Assembly: GCA_963703145.1 (NCBI GenBank)
Contig: OY969793.1
Location: forward strand, 2,914,001 to 2,978,000
Length of the DNA stretch: 64,000 nucleotides
Direction: 5' to 3'
From: Bog-756 sp963703145
GTDB lineage: Bacteria; Actinomycetota; Acidimicrobiia; Acidimicrobiales; RAAP-2
In this document: positions 1-8,528 of the stretch, piece by piece
Layout: each line of letters begins with the position of its first letter
Position numbering within the stretch: the stretch's first letter is position 1
Notes under the pieces: generated by a model
What the model was told of the DNA's origin: nothing
The model's input: only the letters and a program-made list of their open reading frames with translations
The model's database searches: none
Made by a program: the position numbers and the translations under genes

Positions 1-279
1 GCCAACTACGTTCTCTGCATTGGTTGCAGCATTGGTGATCACTGCTCCTCCATAGGAGTGTCCAACAGCTAGAACGGGACCGGGAATCTGTCGGAACACG
101 CTAGCGATATAGGCCGAGTCAGTGGAGATGCCGCGGAGGGGATTCGCTGGGGCGATCACCTCCACGCCCCGTGCAGACAGCCGTTGGATCACACCATTCC
201 AGCCTGAGGCGTCGGCAAATGCGCCGTGAACTAGGACTACCGTCAACGGAGGCAAAGAGGCTGGCGCCGTGGAGGACAT
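1..279 (-). CDS. alpha/beta hydrolase, C-terminus cut off by window edge
   Basis: Only the first 93 residues are present; the gene continues past base 1. The translated start reads as an alpha/beta-hydrolase fold: an oxyanion-hole strand VVLVHGAFADASGW near residues 14-27 and a nucleophile elbow GHSYGG with the predicted catalytic Ser75. The catalytic Asp and His would lie in the missing part. The ATG is preceded by AAGGAG at good spacing. It lies 47 bp downstream of, and on the same strand as, another alpha/beta hydrolase, so the two are probably co-transcribed. Substrate cannot be inferred; AB_hydrolase_6-type esterases are the nearest look. Confidence 0.8.
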   Translation of the reverse strand, partial: MSSTAPASLPPLTVVLVHGAFADASGWNGVIQRLSARGVEVIAPANPLRGISTDSAYIASVFRQIPGPVLAVGHSYGGAVITNAATNAENVVG

Positions 280-326
280 GAGAACTCCTTGGATCGTGAA
301 TCTCGGTTAGCGGGTTGGTCAGCTAC

Positions 327-1148
327 TCAGCTTCGCAAGAATGCGAGCAAGTCGTCGTTGAACTTGTCCTGGTGCGTGGCAGTAAGGCCGTGCGGTGCGC
401 CCGGGTAGTACTTCTCCTGTGCTCCCGGGATCAGCTTGGCCGACTTCCTAGCTGCGTCATTCACCGGAACGATTTGGTCATCTTCGCCGTGCAAGACGAG
501 AGTCGGGACATCGAACTTCTTCAAGTCCTCGGTGAAGTCGGTCTCCGAGAATGCCTTGATGCTCTCGTAAGCGTTCTTCAGGCCCGACTGCATGCTCCAC
601 AGCCAAAACTGATCAAGCATCCCCTGGGAGACATTCGCACCGGGATGGTTGGCTCCGTAAAACGGCGTGGCCAGATCCTTATAGAACTGCGACGGATCAT
701 TCATCAGGCCCGACCTCAGGTCATCGAAAACCTTGATCGGCAGACCTTCAGGGTTGGCCGTGCTCTGGACCATGACCGGCGGAACCGCGGAGACGAGCAT
801 TGCCTTGGCGACTCTGCCCGTCCCGTGTCTGCCGATGTAGCGGGCTACTTCCCCGCCACCGGTCGAGTGGCCGACCAGGGTGACGTCTCTGAGGTCCAGC
901 GCTTCGATGACTTCTCCAAGGTCGTCGGCATATCCGTTCATGTCGTTTCGGTTTGACGGCTGGCTCGACCGGCCGTGGCCACGGCGGTCATGGGCAACCA
1001 CTCGATAGCCATGATCAGCGAGAAATAGCATCTGGCCATTCCAGGCGTCTGCACTCAGTGGCCAGCCGTGGGAAAAGGTCACGACTGGACCATCGCCCCA
1101 GTCCTTGTAGTACAGCTCGGTGCCGTCCTTGGTTGTGATCGTGCTCAT
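327..1148 (-). CDS. alpha/beta hydrolase, non-heme chloroperoxidase-like
   Basis: The 273-residue protein has the full catalytic triad of cofactor-free haloperoxidase/esterase enzymes: Ser95 in GHSTGGGEVARY, Asp224 in HGEDDQIVP and His253 in GAPHGL. The length is typical for the family. The reading frame stays open far upstream, but homology begins at MSTITTKDG, which has a strong GGAGAGGAG ribosome site, so that start was chosen. Members hydrolyse esters or form peracids; the haloperoxidase name reflects a side activity. It is the first gene of a likely two-gene operon with the truncated hydrolase downstream. No signal peptide is visible, so it is probably cytoplasmic. Confidence 0.9.
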   Translation of the reverse strand: MSTITTKDGTELYYKDWGDGPVVTFSHGWPLSADAWNGQMLFLADHGYRVVAHDRRGHGRSSQPSNRNDMNGYADDLGEVIEALDLRDVTLVGHSTGGGEVARYIGRHGTGRVAKAMLVSAVPPVMVQSTANPEGLPIKVFDDLRSGLMNDPSQFYKDLATPFYGANHPGANVSQGMLDQFWLWSMQSGLKNAYESIKAFSETDFTEDLKKFDVPTLVLHGEDDQIVPVNDAARKSAKLIPGAQEKYYPGAPHGLTATHQDKFNDDLLAFLRS

Positions 1149-1588
1149 TGCGCCAACTCCTCTCCTAGGAGGCCTAGCCAATTGCTCGGCCCTGAAATGA
1201 CCGCAAACGCGTTCACTGAGACTCGGGATCCTTCTCGCCGTTCGGCGTTTCCGATAGCGATTCCGTTCGGGGCTCGGGTGGCCGAGCACGCCAAACGCTG
1301 GTTCGGAAGCAACCGGCCCTACCTCTATGCCGCCAGGCGCAGCCCGCTCGCACGCCTAGGGGCGAGCCAGGTCTTGGGCCTGCGGCATCAGCCCAGACCC
1401 TCCTTTTTTAGTCGGTGCCCACTCCGCTCTCCTGAGCGCCCGTTCCACAATTCTGAAATTGATACAAACACACCAACTGGCCAAATGCAACGGACATTTT
1501 TGGACCAGTCCCTCCTCGCTCCTCTCTCCACTGCGCCCCTTTCCACCTCGCCCCTTTCTTCTTTCTCCGACCGCTCCGTCTGTCCCCC

Positions 1589-1620
1589 GGAGCCGCTCTC
1601 CGTCTTCGGTGGGCGGCTCC
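1589..1620. repeat. inverted repeat, possible hairpin
   Basis: GGAGCCGC (1589-1596) pairs perfectly with GCGGCTCC (1613-1620) around a 16-nt loop. No gene end is close on either strand, so a terminator role is uncertain. Confidence 0.35.
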
Positions 1621-1852
1621 GGCGCCCGTGTGGACGGCGTGCCTCGGCAGCGCCTCCAAAGGTCTCCTCACGTTCTCGAATGAGAGGTGGAGGTCCGAAC
1701 ACTCCGGGGGGGGTTGGTCTCCTGCTTCCGTGGTCGGCGATGAACTTCCAAAGCAAAGAGTGCAGTCTGTCCAGATGCTGGCGATGCGTTTGACTGGGGT
1801 TCCCGCCTCCGTCCTCACCTTTAACGGTTGAGTTTGATGCGCAGGGCGAGGT

Positions 1853-1985
1853 TCTCAGCCTCCGAAGCTGAGACTGGAATACTCCACGACGCTGTCCAGG
1901 TTCTGGGTCCACGGAGCAAACATCGAACGGGCTAGCAGCGGCCGTCGAGATGTCTGTGGGCTGAATATTGGATGTCCCCTGACGG
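1853..1985. repeat. dispersed repeat copy A (hairpin plus ~127 bp)
   Basis: A perfect 7-bp inverted repeat TCTCAGC/GCTGAGA with a 7-nt loop (1853-1873) opens a stretch whose bases 1859-1985 align nearly end to end with 4270-4397. Shared blocks include CTCCGAAGCTG, GTCCACGGAGCAA, CATCGAACGGG and AGATGTCTGTGGG. A more diverged copy lies at about 11726-11855. It does not encode a recognisable protein. It may be a MITE-like remnant or a structured RNA element. Confidence 0.7.
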
Positions 1986-2121
1986 TAATGCACGTGTGAC
2001 GCCACTTCGGGGTGTCCGGTGCGTACGAGGCTTCGATGATGTCTTGACTAGAGGCGGTATCGCTGGCGTGGGTTGCGTCGGGTTACGAGCGAGCCTGTGC
2101 GACCTCGGACCTCCGTGGTCG

Positions 2122-3258
2122 TCACCGTGGGGACATACTCAGTCCGGCGGGAAGGGCGCTCGGTCCGACGAGGGCAGCGGGGCCTGCGGGGTCGAGCCAC
2201 TGGATGGTGATTTGGTCACTGCCCCCTTCGGTTCCGATGCTTGGGGTCGGAGGTGGGGCAAGGTACCCCCGTCCAAGTCCCTGGAAGAGTAAGGGAGCGG
2301 CCACATTCCTTGCCTCCAACAGGTCACCGGTCGCCGGGTCAACGATCAGGGTTGTCTCTCCTTCAAATGAGGCACCTGCGAAACCCAAACCGGTGGCACC
2401 TGAATGTGTAGTGAGTTGACCGAGAGCCTTAAGGCCAGGCATGGTCGAGAGCGCGCCATATATGGCTGCCGTGATCTGTGGCGTCGCTCCGTTGGTAGGG
2501 CCGATCAACAGCATCGCGGCCCGGGTGATCTCAGAGTCCCGTTGGTCAACTGCCCGTATTCCTGTGGTCCCCGTTGCCAGTTCACCAGCCAGGACAGAGG
2601 GATTGGTGGTCAAGTTCGACACGTTGATGACTACCGCCGGATCGCTGTTGTAGGTCGACTGACCAGCTACTAGCTCACAAGCTGTTTCCGGCTGCGCGCT
2701 AGGACTGTCGAGTAGTCCAGCCGCCTTCCATGCTGCTGCATTCACGGGAGCGGCAAACTGGGCGGAGCCTGAGGTCACCGAGATGCAGGAGTTGCCCTGC
2801 TTGTCAGTCCATTGGTGAACCGTGGCCCCAATGGTGGCTTCTGCATCGGGTGTGGGCGTAGAGCCAACTTGGCTGACCTGTGCGAACATTGAGACCTGCT
2901 CGCTCGTGTAGAGCAGCTGACCGTCGCTGAGTTGCGGGACGGACTGATTCCTTGCATTTGCTGCGATCTTCTGGAGCGCGGCGGCGGCAGCAACCGGCTG
3001 GTGCTGTCCGGCCGTGGGGACCAGAAGAACGATCAGGAGCACGGCTGCGGCTATCGCGCCTCCCGTGCCGCCAAGCACAGCCAACCGGCGACGAGTCGGT
3101 ACGGCTCGACCTCCCACCCGGTCACGTGGAACCGCATTCCCTCCCGACACCTCCGCATCGAGCAGTTCCCGAAAATGCTCAGCCTCCGTGGCGAGATCAA
3201 ATGGCGTCTCACGTCCGCTGTGCATGTAGCTGCTGAGGAGCTCGAGTTCAACGGTCAT
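2122..3258 (-). CDS. CU044_5270-type membrane protein, partner of ECF sigma factor
   Basis: This 378-residue protein starts inside the stop codon of the upstream sigma-factor gene (ATGA overlap), so the two are translationally coupled. A short cytoplasmic N-terminus (about 1-57) is followed by one membrane segment at about 59-81 and a large external domain. This is the architecture of actinobacterial proteins that follow sigma genes and of membrane-anchored anti-sigma factors. No zinc-binding HxxxCxxC motif of ZAS anti-sigma factors is present. Annotation as a CU044_5270 family member rests on topology and context; an anti-sigma role is inferred. Confidence 0.7.
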   Translation of the reverse strand: MTVELELLSSYMHSGRETPFDLATEAEHFRELLDAEVSGGNAVPRDRVGGRAVPTRRRLAVLGGTGGAIAAAVLLIVLLVPTAGQHQPVAAAAALQKIAANARNQSVPQLSDGQLLYTSEQVSMFAQVSQVGSTPTPDAEATIGATVHQWTDKQGNSCISVTSGSAQFAAPVNAAAWKAAGLLDSPSAQPETACELVAGQSTYNSDPAVVINVSNLTTNPSVLAGELATGTTGIRAVDQRDSEITRAAMLLIGPTNGATPQITAAIYGALSTMPGLKALGQLTTHSGATGLGFAGASFEGETTLIVDPATGDLLEARNVAAPLLFQGLGRGYLAPPPTPSIGTEGGSDQITIQWLDPAGPAALVGPSALPAGLSMSPR

Positions 3259-3887
3259 TCCATCAGCCCTTCTGCAATCGAGACGTGGCCGAGCGCTTCG
3301 TCTCTGTCTTCGTATTGCCCGCTCAGACCGAGGAGTTCCCTCAGTTGGCCTCGACCCCGTGATACTCGGGAACGGACGGTCCCAACCGGAATGCCAAGTG
3401 CTTGGGACATCTCCTGGTAGGTCAGACCGGGCCCGGCCACGAGCAGCAGTACGTCCCGGTAGCGTTCGTCCATCTGGGCCAATGCCGCCTGTATGCGTTC
3501 AACTTCGTCGTTGCCGATGACCTCCGACTCGACTTCATCTGCCGATTCGTCAACTCGGAGTCTGGCCATTCGAGCAGCCTGTCGTGCTTGGGACCTCCAA
3601 TGGTGCCTGGTGACGTTGGTCGCGATACCGAAGAGCCAAGGACGAGCGTCACCATGGGAGAAGTCGTAGCTCTCGCGACCCCGAAAGGCCGTCAGGAAGG
3701 TTTCAGAAACTAGGTCATCGAGCGCCGCATGAGGGGCGCTTCTGGCCAGAAAGTGCCGAAGGGACTCGGCATGACGTTCGAAGATGCCTGTGAAGCTCTC
3801 GGGGTGGGTCTGCGAGAGCCGAATGAGTGTGGCGTCAAAACCCTGGTCATCCGATCGGCTGCTCATTGTCTGCTCTTGCCCGCTCAT
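3255..3887 (-). CDS. ECF RNA polymerase sigma factor
   Basis: The 210-residue protein has sigma region 2 at about residues 30-100 (DDLVSETFLTAFR, then RPWLFGIATNVTRHHWR) and region 4 at about 130-190 (QMDERYRDVLLLVAGPGLTYQEMSQALG, with IPVGTVRSRVSRGR as the helix-turn-helix). This is the minimal ECF layout without regions 1 and 3. An internal ATG at 3866 is an alternative start, as neither has a strong ribosome site. It overlaps the next gene by 4 bp, so it probably works with that membrane protein as an envelope-responsive pair. No autoregulated promoter motif was recognised upstream. Confidence 0.92.
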   Translation of the reverse strand: MSGQEQTMSSRSDDQGFDATLIRLSQTHPESFTGIFERHAESLRHFLARSAPHAALDDLVSETFLTAFRGRESYDFSHGDARPWLFGIATNVTRHHWRSQARQAARMARLRVDESADEVESEVIGNDEVERIQAALAQMDERYRDVLLLVAGPGLTYQEMSQALGIPVGTVRSRVSRGRGQLRELLGLSGQYEDRDEALGHVSIAEGLME

Positions 3888-4242
3888 GACCGATTAGTTC
3901 CCGGTCGCCCATCATTTTGATCCCACCTGGATGTCTACCGCTGGTTTGCGCCTTGCCGCAGAATGGCAGGCACTGTGTCCCAAAGCGCCGGGACCGCGGC
4001 GGTTAGTGACCGTTGCCGACCGGCACACGGGAGAGGGGGCTCACACGGAGGCAGATGGCTCAGCTCTGTGATTCTGAGGAGACCCGTCGGTCAGACAGTT
4101 CGACCGGTCACATCAGCTGACCAGCGATGCCCAGAGCGTGAATTCAGCAGAATTCGAATCTCGTCTCAGCGGGCCAGCTGAGTGCAACGACTCAGGAATT
4201 GAGAGACCTTTAGCTGGCGTGGCAGCGCCGGCTCACCCGTGC

Positions 4243-4397
4243 CCTCAGCTCCCCAAGCTGAGGTAGCAGCCTCCGAAGCTGCGACGAGAATCTCTACTGC
4301 GACGCTGTTCAGATTTCTCCGGTCCACGGAGCAACATCGAACGGGTGACACGGCCGTCTAGATGTCTGTGGGGTGAATATCGGGTGTCCCCTAACGG
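4243..4397. repeat. dispersed repeat copy B
   Basis: A perfect 8-bp inverted repeat CCTCAGCT/AGCTGAGG with a 5-nt loop (4243-4263) stands just before a 128-bp block (4270-4397) that aligns with 1859-1985, with the same orientation and order of shared blocks. Copies A and B lie 2.4 kb apart on either side of the sigma-factor operon. Confidence 0.7.
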
Positions 4398-4463
4398 CAC
4401 GGCCGGGCGTGTGGACGCATCCCGTGAGCGTGACCCCCTGTGCCGCCGAAGGCCCGGTAATTG

Positions 4464-4495
4464 GGAGTGACCGGGACCTGAGTCCCGGTCACTCC
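4464..4495 (-). terminator. hairpin terminator of the twin-repeat secreted protein gene
   Basis: GGAGTGACCGGGAC pairs perfectly with GTCCCGGTCACTCC around a CTGA tetraloop. It lies about 100 nt past the stop of the minus-strand gene at 4595 and lacks a clear U-tract, as is common in high-GC actinobacteria. Confidence 0.6.
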
Positions 4496-4594
4496 GCAGA
4501 ACCGTGATCACCCTCTATGGGGCGGAGTAGGGGTGGAGCCCGTATAGCGACTCCACCCGGCTCCGTCCCTTGGGGGACCAACCGACGGCGTTTC

Positions 4595-5458
4595 CTACTT
4601 GGCTGTCAGCGGGCCAGCGGCCGTGATCGTGCCGTCCGTCCCGACGCACACCGAACCCTTGGCCTTGCCTGGGAACTTGAGGCCATCCCCGGAATCTCCG
4701 GTCACTGTGGCCGTAAACTTCTCCAAGGTGGGCTCCGCCGGCGACGTACCCTTCGGCGGCGTGACGTACCCGGGGCAGGTCTTGCCCACACTGGTTACTA
4801 GGGTCGGAGCACTGATCGTCGTGCTCCCGCCGGACGTCCAGCCGATGGGTCCACCTGTCGCCAGGGAGGTGGCAGCCAGCGACACCGAGCTTCCACCTGT
4901 GTCGCCACCGGTGCATCCGCTGACCACGATGGTGTTCGACGAGAGGCTTCCGTTGATGGTGGTGCACGAGATAGAACTCGATGTCCACGCGAACACGAAG
5001 CTCTTCAGCGCAGTGATTGTGTCGTCGGTTCCGACGCACACCTCACCTGTTTGGACCGCCGGGAGCAGCATGCCATTGCCAGTGTCTCCTGTTATCGCTG
5101 CCGTGACTGACAAGGCGCTCGGCTCTGCGGGCGTCGTGCCCTTGGGCGGCTTTACATAGCCGGGGCAGTGCTTCGGCGATATCACGGTCGTGGTCGGAGC
5201 GCCAGACGTGGTCGTCGAACCGGACACCCACGTGGTTATGCCCCCGGTTTCTAGACTCAGGGTCGGCTTTGGCACCGAACTCCCTCCGGTGTTGCCACCG
5301 CTACATCCACTGATGGTGATGTTCCCTGACACCGTGCCGGTAACCGTGGTGCAGGTGATCTTTCCCGTTCCTGCCGATGCAATACCGGCGCCCAATGCCA
5401 GTGTGAGTCCGGCCACCGGAACGAGCATGGCCACAAATATCATAAATATCCGTCGCAC
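4595..5458 (-). CDS. secreted protein of two tandem ~130-residue repeats
   Basis: The 287-residue protein starts at a GTG with an AAGGGGGAAC ribosome site. A signal peptide covers about residues 1-29 (hydrophobic core, then ASAG). The mature part is two homologous halves, about 35-150 and 163-280. Each has four cysteines in register: Cys36/52/98/141 and Cys165/182/228/271, offset by 129-130 residues. Shared blocks are CPGYVxPPKGT and CVGTDxTITA. The spacing suggests two disulfides per domain. No named family was recognised; a surface or extracellular role is inferred from the signal peptide. It is monocistronic with its own terminator. Confidence 0.8.
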   Translation of the reverse strand: MRRIFMIFVAMLVPVAGLTLALGAGIASAGTGKITCTTVTGTVSGNITISGCSGGNTGGSSVPKPTLSLETGGITTWVSGSTTTSGAPTTTVISPKHCPGYVKPPKGTTPAEPSALSVTAAITGDTGNGMLLPAVQTGEVCVGTDDTITALKSFVFAWTSSSISCTTINGSLSSNTIVVSGCTGGDTGGSSVSLAATSLATGGPIGWTSGGSTTISAPTLVTSVGKTCPGYVTPPKGTSPAEPTLEKFTATVTGDSGDGLKFPGKAKGSVCVGTDGTITAAGPLTAK

Positions 5459-5779
5459 TAAGTTCCCCCTTGTTGCTTATTTTAGAAGTGGCCCCACTTG
5501 GCCTGAGTAGTTGCGCTCATCACAGTAGACCTGTAGCAGAACGCGTGCTCAGCGTCTGAAGTCGGGCTTCATCCGTTCCAAGGTTCCTCCAAGTTTGGAG
5601 CTGTGGACATCGTCGAGTGCCCCAACGAACGCAACCGGCCCGCACATGCATTCGTACCGGAAAGCTGTCGGGGAGCGCTCACCTCTGGACTCAGACTGCG
5701 CGCCAAAGCAGGTCGACTCCGTCCCGCGACGAATTTGGTCTCAATCACCGGGACGGCGACCGACGGAAGGTGGCGGGGC
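5459..5779. other. 321-bp gap between two minus-strand genes
   Basis: Apart from the likely promoter of the secreted-protein gene just above 5460, no gene, hairpin or repeat was recognised. Confidence 0.4.
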
Positions 5780-6205
5780 TTAGGTGAGCGCCTCGACGCA
5801 TGACGAGAGTGCCTCTGCGAGCCTGGACCGTGCCGGGTCGGAGAGCTTTCCGAGCATTTGCTCCTCCACTGCGTCAACTGCATCTGCCGCCTCTTGCAAG
5901 GTAGCGCGCCCACCGGCAGTCAATTCTGCCTGGAGGACGCGTCCGTGCTGAGGATGTGCGTGTCTCACCAGGAGTCGACGGCTCTCGAGTTCCTGCAACA
6001 CGGCGTGCATGCTCTGCGGCGTGACGAATGCCCGTCGAGCGAGATCGGCATTCGAAAGCCCGGGCAGTTCCTCTAGAGCGGTGAGGACGGCGAACTGGGT
6101 CACCGTGAGCCCAGTTGGGCCGAGTGCATCGACCATCGCGTCGTGGAGGACCGACTGCGCCCTCTTGATCAGGTAACCCACCCTGGCCGTAGTGACCTCG
6201 CTCAT
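5780..6205 (-). CDS. MarR family transcriptional regulator
   Basis: The 141-residue protein has the winged-helix MarR core: LTVTQFAVLTALEELPGLSNADLARRAFVTPQSMHAVLQELESRRLLVR at about 33-82 covers the HTH and recognition helix, then the wing with HPQHGRVLQAELTAGGR. Helices at both ends would form the dimer interface. It is transcribed divergently from a VOC enzyme gene across a 92-bp gap holding two near-identical 17-bp palindromes, so it most likely represses both genes and is released by a small aromatic or electrophilic ligand. The ligand is not predictable from sequence. Confidence 0.92.
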   Translation of the reverse strand: MSEVTTARVGYLIKRAQSVLHDAMVDALGPTGLTVTQFAVLTALEELPGLSNADLARRAFVTPQSMHAVLQELESRRLLVRHAHPQHGRVLQAELTAGGRATLQEAADAVDAVEEQMLGKLSDPARSRLAEALSSCVEALT

Positions 6206-6217
6206 CGTCTACCTCAT

Positions 6218-6234
6218 TATCAGGAAGCCTGATA
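6218..6234. promoter_or_regulatory. MarR operator 1
   Basis: Perfect palindrome TATCAGG-AAG-CCTGATA in the divergent promoter region, 13 bp from the marR start. Its length and symmetry fit a MarR dimer site. Confidence 0.75.
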
Positions 6235-6238
6235 TACT

Positions 6239-6255
6239 TCTCAGGGTACCTGATA
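6239..6255. promoter_or_regulatory. MarR operator 2
   Basis: TCTCAGG-GTA-CCTGATA differs from operator 1 by one half-site base outside the spacer. The two centres are 21 bp apart, two helical turns, so dimers would bind the same face of DNA. Confidence 0.7.
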
Positions 6256-6297
6256 CAGGTTACTTGCACCCAACTCACAGACAAGGGGACACAGACG

Positions 6298-6663
6298 ATG
6301 ACCGCACTTGGCCCTGACTTCATCGCTCTCCAGGTTCGCGACCTGGAAGCTTCGGCAGCGTTCTATATCGAACACCTTGGCCTCGTTCGTGCTCCAGTGA
6401 GCCCCGAGCATGCCGTGGTCTTCGCCACGGAGCCGATCACATTTGCTGTTCGGGAGCCGCTCGTCGATCTCGATGCTGTCGAGCACCTTGGGTGGGGCGT
6501 TGCCATTTGGCTGAAGGCGGACAATCCGCAGGACCTGCACGACGAAATGGCCCTGGCTGGTGTCTCGATCCTGGTCGATCCATTCGACGGACCTTTCGGT
6601 CGAACGTTCACCTTCGGCGATCCCGACGGCTACGCGGTGACCATCCACGGCTCGCTCCAGTGA
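6298..6663 (+). CDS. VOC family (glyoxalase/bleomycin resistance) protein
   Basis: The 121-residue single VOC domain has the paired beta-alpha-beta-beta-beta modules. It opens with FIALQVRDLEASAAFYIEHLGL and closes with the family signature FGDPDGYAVTIHG. ATG is preceded by AAGGGG at good spacing. VOC proteins bind a metal and act on or sequester small electrophiles or antibiotics. Divergence from a marR gene with shared operators suggests it is the inducible effector of that regulator. The substrate is unknown. Confidence 0.88.
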   Translation: MTALGPDFIALQVRDLEASAAFYIEHLGLVRAPVSPEHAVVFATEPITFAVREPLVDLDAVEHLGWGVAIWLKADNPQDLHDEMALAGVSILVDPFDGPFGRTFTFGDPDGYAVTIHGSLQ

Positions 6664-6939
6664 TTCAATCATCGGTCGCTCCGTATGTGGCCTAAGAGGA
6701 CTGCCGATCGACCTAAGAGCACCATCGCACCTTGGAGATCCGGCTTTTAACCAATCTTCGACGCCCGGGAAACAGGGTGATCCGCAGGCCAGGGGCCGTG
6801 GATCACCCGTGTAACTACACCTCGGTGGCGCGGTCCACCAAAACCAATAGGCCGACCGATATTGACATTCTCGTGCGACCCCGACGGGAGCGACATAGGG
6901 TCACGGATCGATGGATGTCGCTACGGAGAGGTGACGGCA

Positions 6940-7377
6940 ATGAGCGATGCTGGCGAGTGGGTGGGGCGGGTAATCGAGGCTGTGAACAGACGTGATTGGG
7001 AGACCGTCGAAGCGGCGCTCTCAGATGGGTGCTCTTACGAGGCAAACGGGTCCCCGACCTGGAAGCTCTCAGGACGTGACCAAGTCCTGAAACGCTTTAA
7101 GGCCCTGATAACTGCATTCCCTGACCAGAAGGCCGATGCGACATTTGTCGTGGCCGAAGAGGGCAAGGCTGCCTTTGAGCTGCATATCGCAGAGACACAT
7201 ACCGGGCCCCTCGAAACTCCCTTCGGAACCTTTCCGGCGACCGGTACGCACATTGACGAGACCGTTGGCTACTTCGTTGAGCTTGACTCTGAGGGCCGAG
7301 CAACCAGAATCGGCCACTACTACGACGCTGCCCCCTTGACTATGGCAATCATGTCGAGAGCACAAGACGGTTCCTGA
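6940..7377 (+). CDS. SnoaL-like / NTF2-fold protein
   Basis: The 145-residue protein matches the NTF2-like cone fold: an N-terminal helix (VIEAVNRRDWETVEAALSDGCSYEA), a central PTWKLSGRDQVLKRFKALITAFPD segment, and sheet strands ending in DSEGRATRIGHYYD. The open frame extends upstream, but the start at MSDAGEW has GGAGAGG upstream and matches the family N-terminus. SnoaL-like proteins include polyketide cyclases and many uncharacterised binding proteins; no active-site set was identified. It stands alone. Confidence 0.8.
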   Translation: MSDAGEWVGRVIEAVNRRDWETVEAALSDGCSYEANGSPTWKLSGRDQVLKRFKALITAFPDQKADATFVVAEEGKAAFELHIAETHTGPLETPFGTFPATGTHIDETVGYFVELDSEGRATRIGHYYDAAPLTMAIMSRAQDGS

Positions 7378-7505
7378 AGCGCATGGCCGTCTAATAAACG
7401 GCGATTCCAGCCAAAGTTCAGGCTGCCCCCGAGCGCCAGTAGAGGGTCAGCCATTGGCGGCGGCTAGACCATCTCAGGATTTGGCTCAATCTGACGTCGC
7501 TCTCA

Positions 7506-8174
7506 TCAAGCTGAGGTGGTTGGTCGTCGAAAGTATGTCTTCATGTTGACGGAGGCGATGGCAGTCACGATCGCTACATCAGCACCCACGGGACCTCGAG
7601 ATGTAATCAGGATTTCGACTTCCTGGAACCAACGCCACCAGTTGACCGCCGCAAAGCGCATCTCGAGCAAGACGGCTCCGGAGTCATTTACGCAGGACAT
7701 GATGGCGTTGCCCTGATTGGTTCCCCGGACTGGGAACCGGAGCGTGCCCTGATCCATCATAAGTTCGACTGTGGCGCGCTCTGCCCAATCCCAATGCCTG
7801 CCAACCATTTCGAGGATCTGGAGTCCCGTGGCTCTGTCATAGACCTCCACGGGAGGAGACCCGAGCAGGCCGAATGGGGCAAGCCAAAATGGGCCAGACA
7901 AGTTGTCGAGACGTGAACGTCGAACCACGTAGTGCTTTCCACACACCTCAATTGAGGTGGGTGACCATCGGCCGCTCCATCGACCCCGCATGATCGCCAC
8001 AATTTGGCCTCGTTCGAGAAGCTCGTATTTCTGGAAGCCGATGCGGCGAACCGTAAGATGTCTTCCTCGACGGTCGGGGAACTGAAGCCACTTGTCGAAG
8101 GATTCCGTAGTGGCGCCACGTTGAGCTGCCCGCTTTGACAATCCTCGCAACGTGCTCCCTGAGTTCTCCGCCAT
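7506..8174 (-). CDS. hypothetical protein, possible LURP-one/scramblase-like barrel
   Basis: The 222-residue frame has coding character throughout: alternating hydrophobic strands such as RHLTVRRIGFQKYELLERGQIVAIMRGRW, HYVVRRSRL, FLAPFGLL-type turns and VEVYDRATGLQILEMVGRHWDW. Repeated strand-turn-strand segments with the phrase 'ydratg..il' recall LURP-one-related and phospholipid-scramblase-like beta barrels, but this is a weak, memory-based resemblance. No signal peptide or membrane helix is clear. Function unknown. Confidence 0.6.
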   Translation of the reverse strand: MAENSGSTLRGLSKRAAQRGATTESFDKWLQFPDRRGRHLTVRRIGFQKYELLERGQIVAIMRGRWSGRWSPTSIEVCGKHYVVRRSRLDNLSGPFWLAPFGLLGSPPVEVYDRATGLQILEMVGRHWDWAERATVELMMDQGTLRFPVRGTNQGNAIMSCVNDSGAVLLEMRFAAVNWWRWFQEVEILITSRGPVGADVAIVTAIASVNMKTYFRRPTTSA

Positions 8175-8528
8175 TCATCAAAGAATACCTAGCTGACTGC
8201 CGATCGTCTTGCGAACTATTTTCGGATGCCATGCGCACGGCAATATCGTCACCACACTGAGTTGATCAAGCCGAATCGGACTCAGACAGGGTACGAAGAG
8301 CCAACGTCTCCCCCAATCAACGGGTCGGTGTGACAGGCCGGAATCCCGTTGCCCCAATCAGCTCAGTCAAGCGAAACTGGGGTAATGGATGAGTGCAGCT
8401 GGGTGTGCTTGCTGATCGCTGACTGACCGCAAGCGCCAAATCCTGGCCAGGCCTGGCGGGTAGATCGGTGCAGTCGAGATTTGAACACCCAAGGTGCACC
8501 GAGATGGCGGGCACGCCCGCCGAACCCG
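8175..8528. other. 354-bp gap, nothing recognised
   Basis: Between the 5' end of the hypothetical gene and the 3' end of the sulfotransferase gene. No supported gene, hairpin or repeat; presumably holds the hypothetical gene's promoter. Confidence 0.4.

Larger units (their letters stand above)
1149..2121. other. 973-bp gap without a convincing gene
   Basis: Several reading frames are open here, but none has a recognisable domain or ribosome site. The stretch holds a polypyrimidine-rich block around 1505-1585, an 8-bp inverted repeat GGAGCCGC/GCGGCTCC at 1589-1620, and the first copy of a dispersed repeat at 1853-1985. It separates two minus-strand units, so it should contain the promoter of the hydrolase pair; no clear -35/-10 pair was found. 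Confidence 0.5.
3888..4594. other. 707-bp gap with repeat copy B and a terminator hairpin
   Basis: No supported gene. It should hold the sigma-factor promoter (near 3888-3960), dispersed repeat copy B (4243-4397) and a strong 14-bp hairpin (4464-4495) that serves the secreted-protein gene ending at 4595. Confidence 0.5.

Noticed and set aside
1388..2005. Long open frames across the gap downstream of the CU044_5270-type gene
   Set aside because: Composition is Arg/Ser-rich with no domain or ribosome site; part of the frame is the dispersed repeat.
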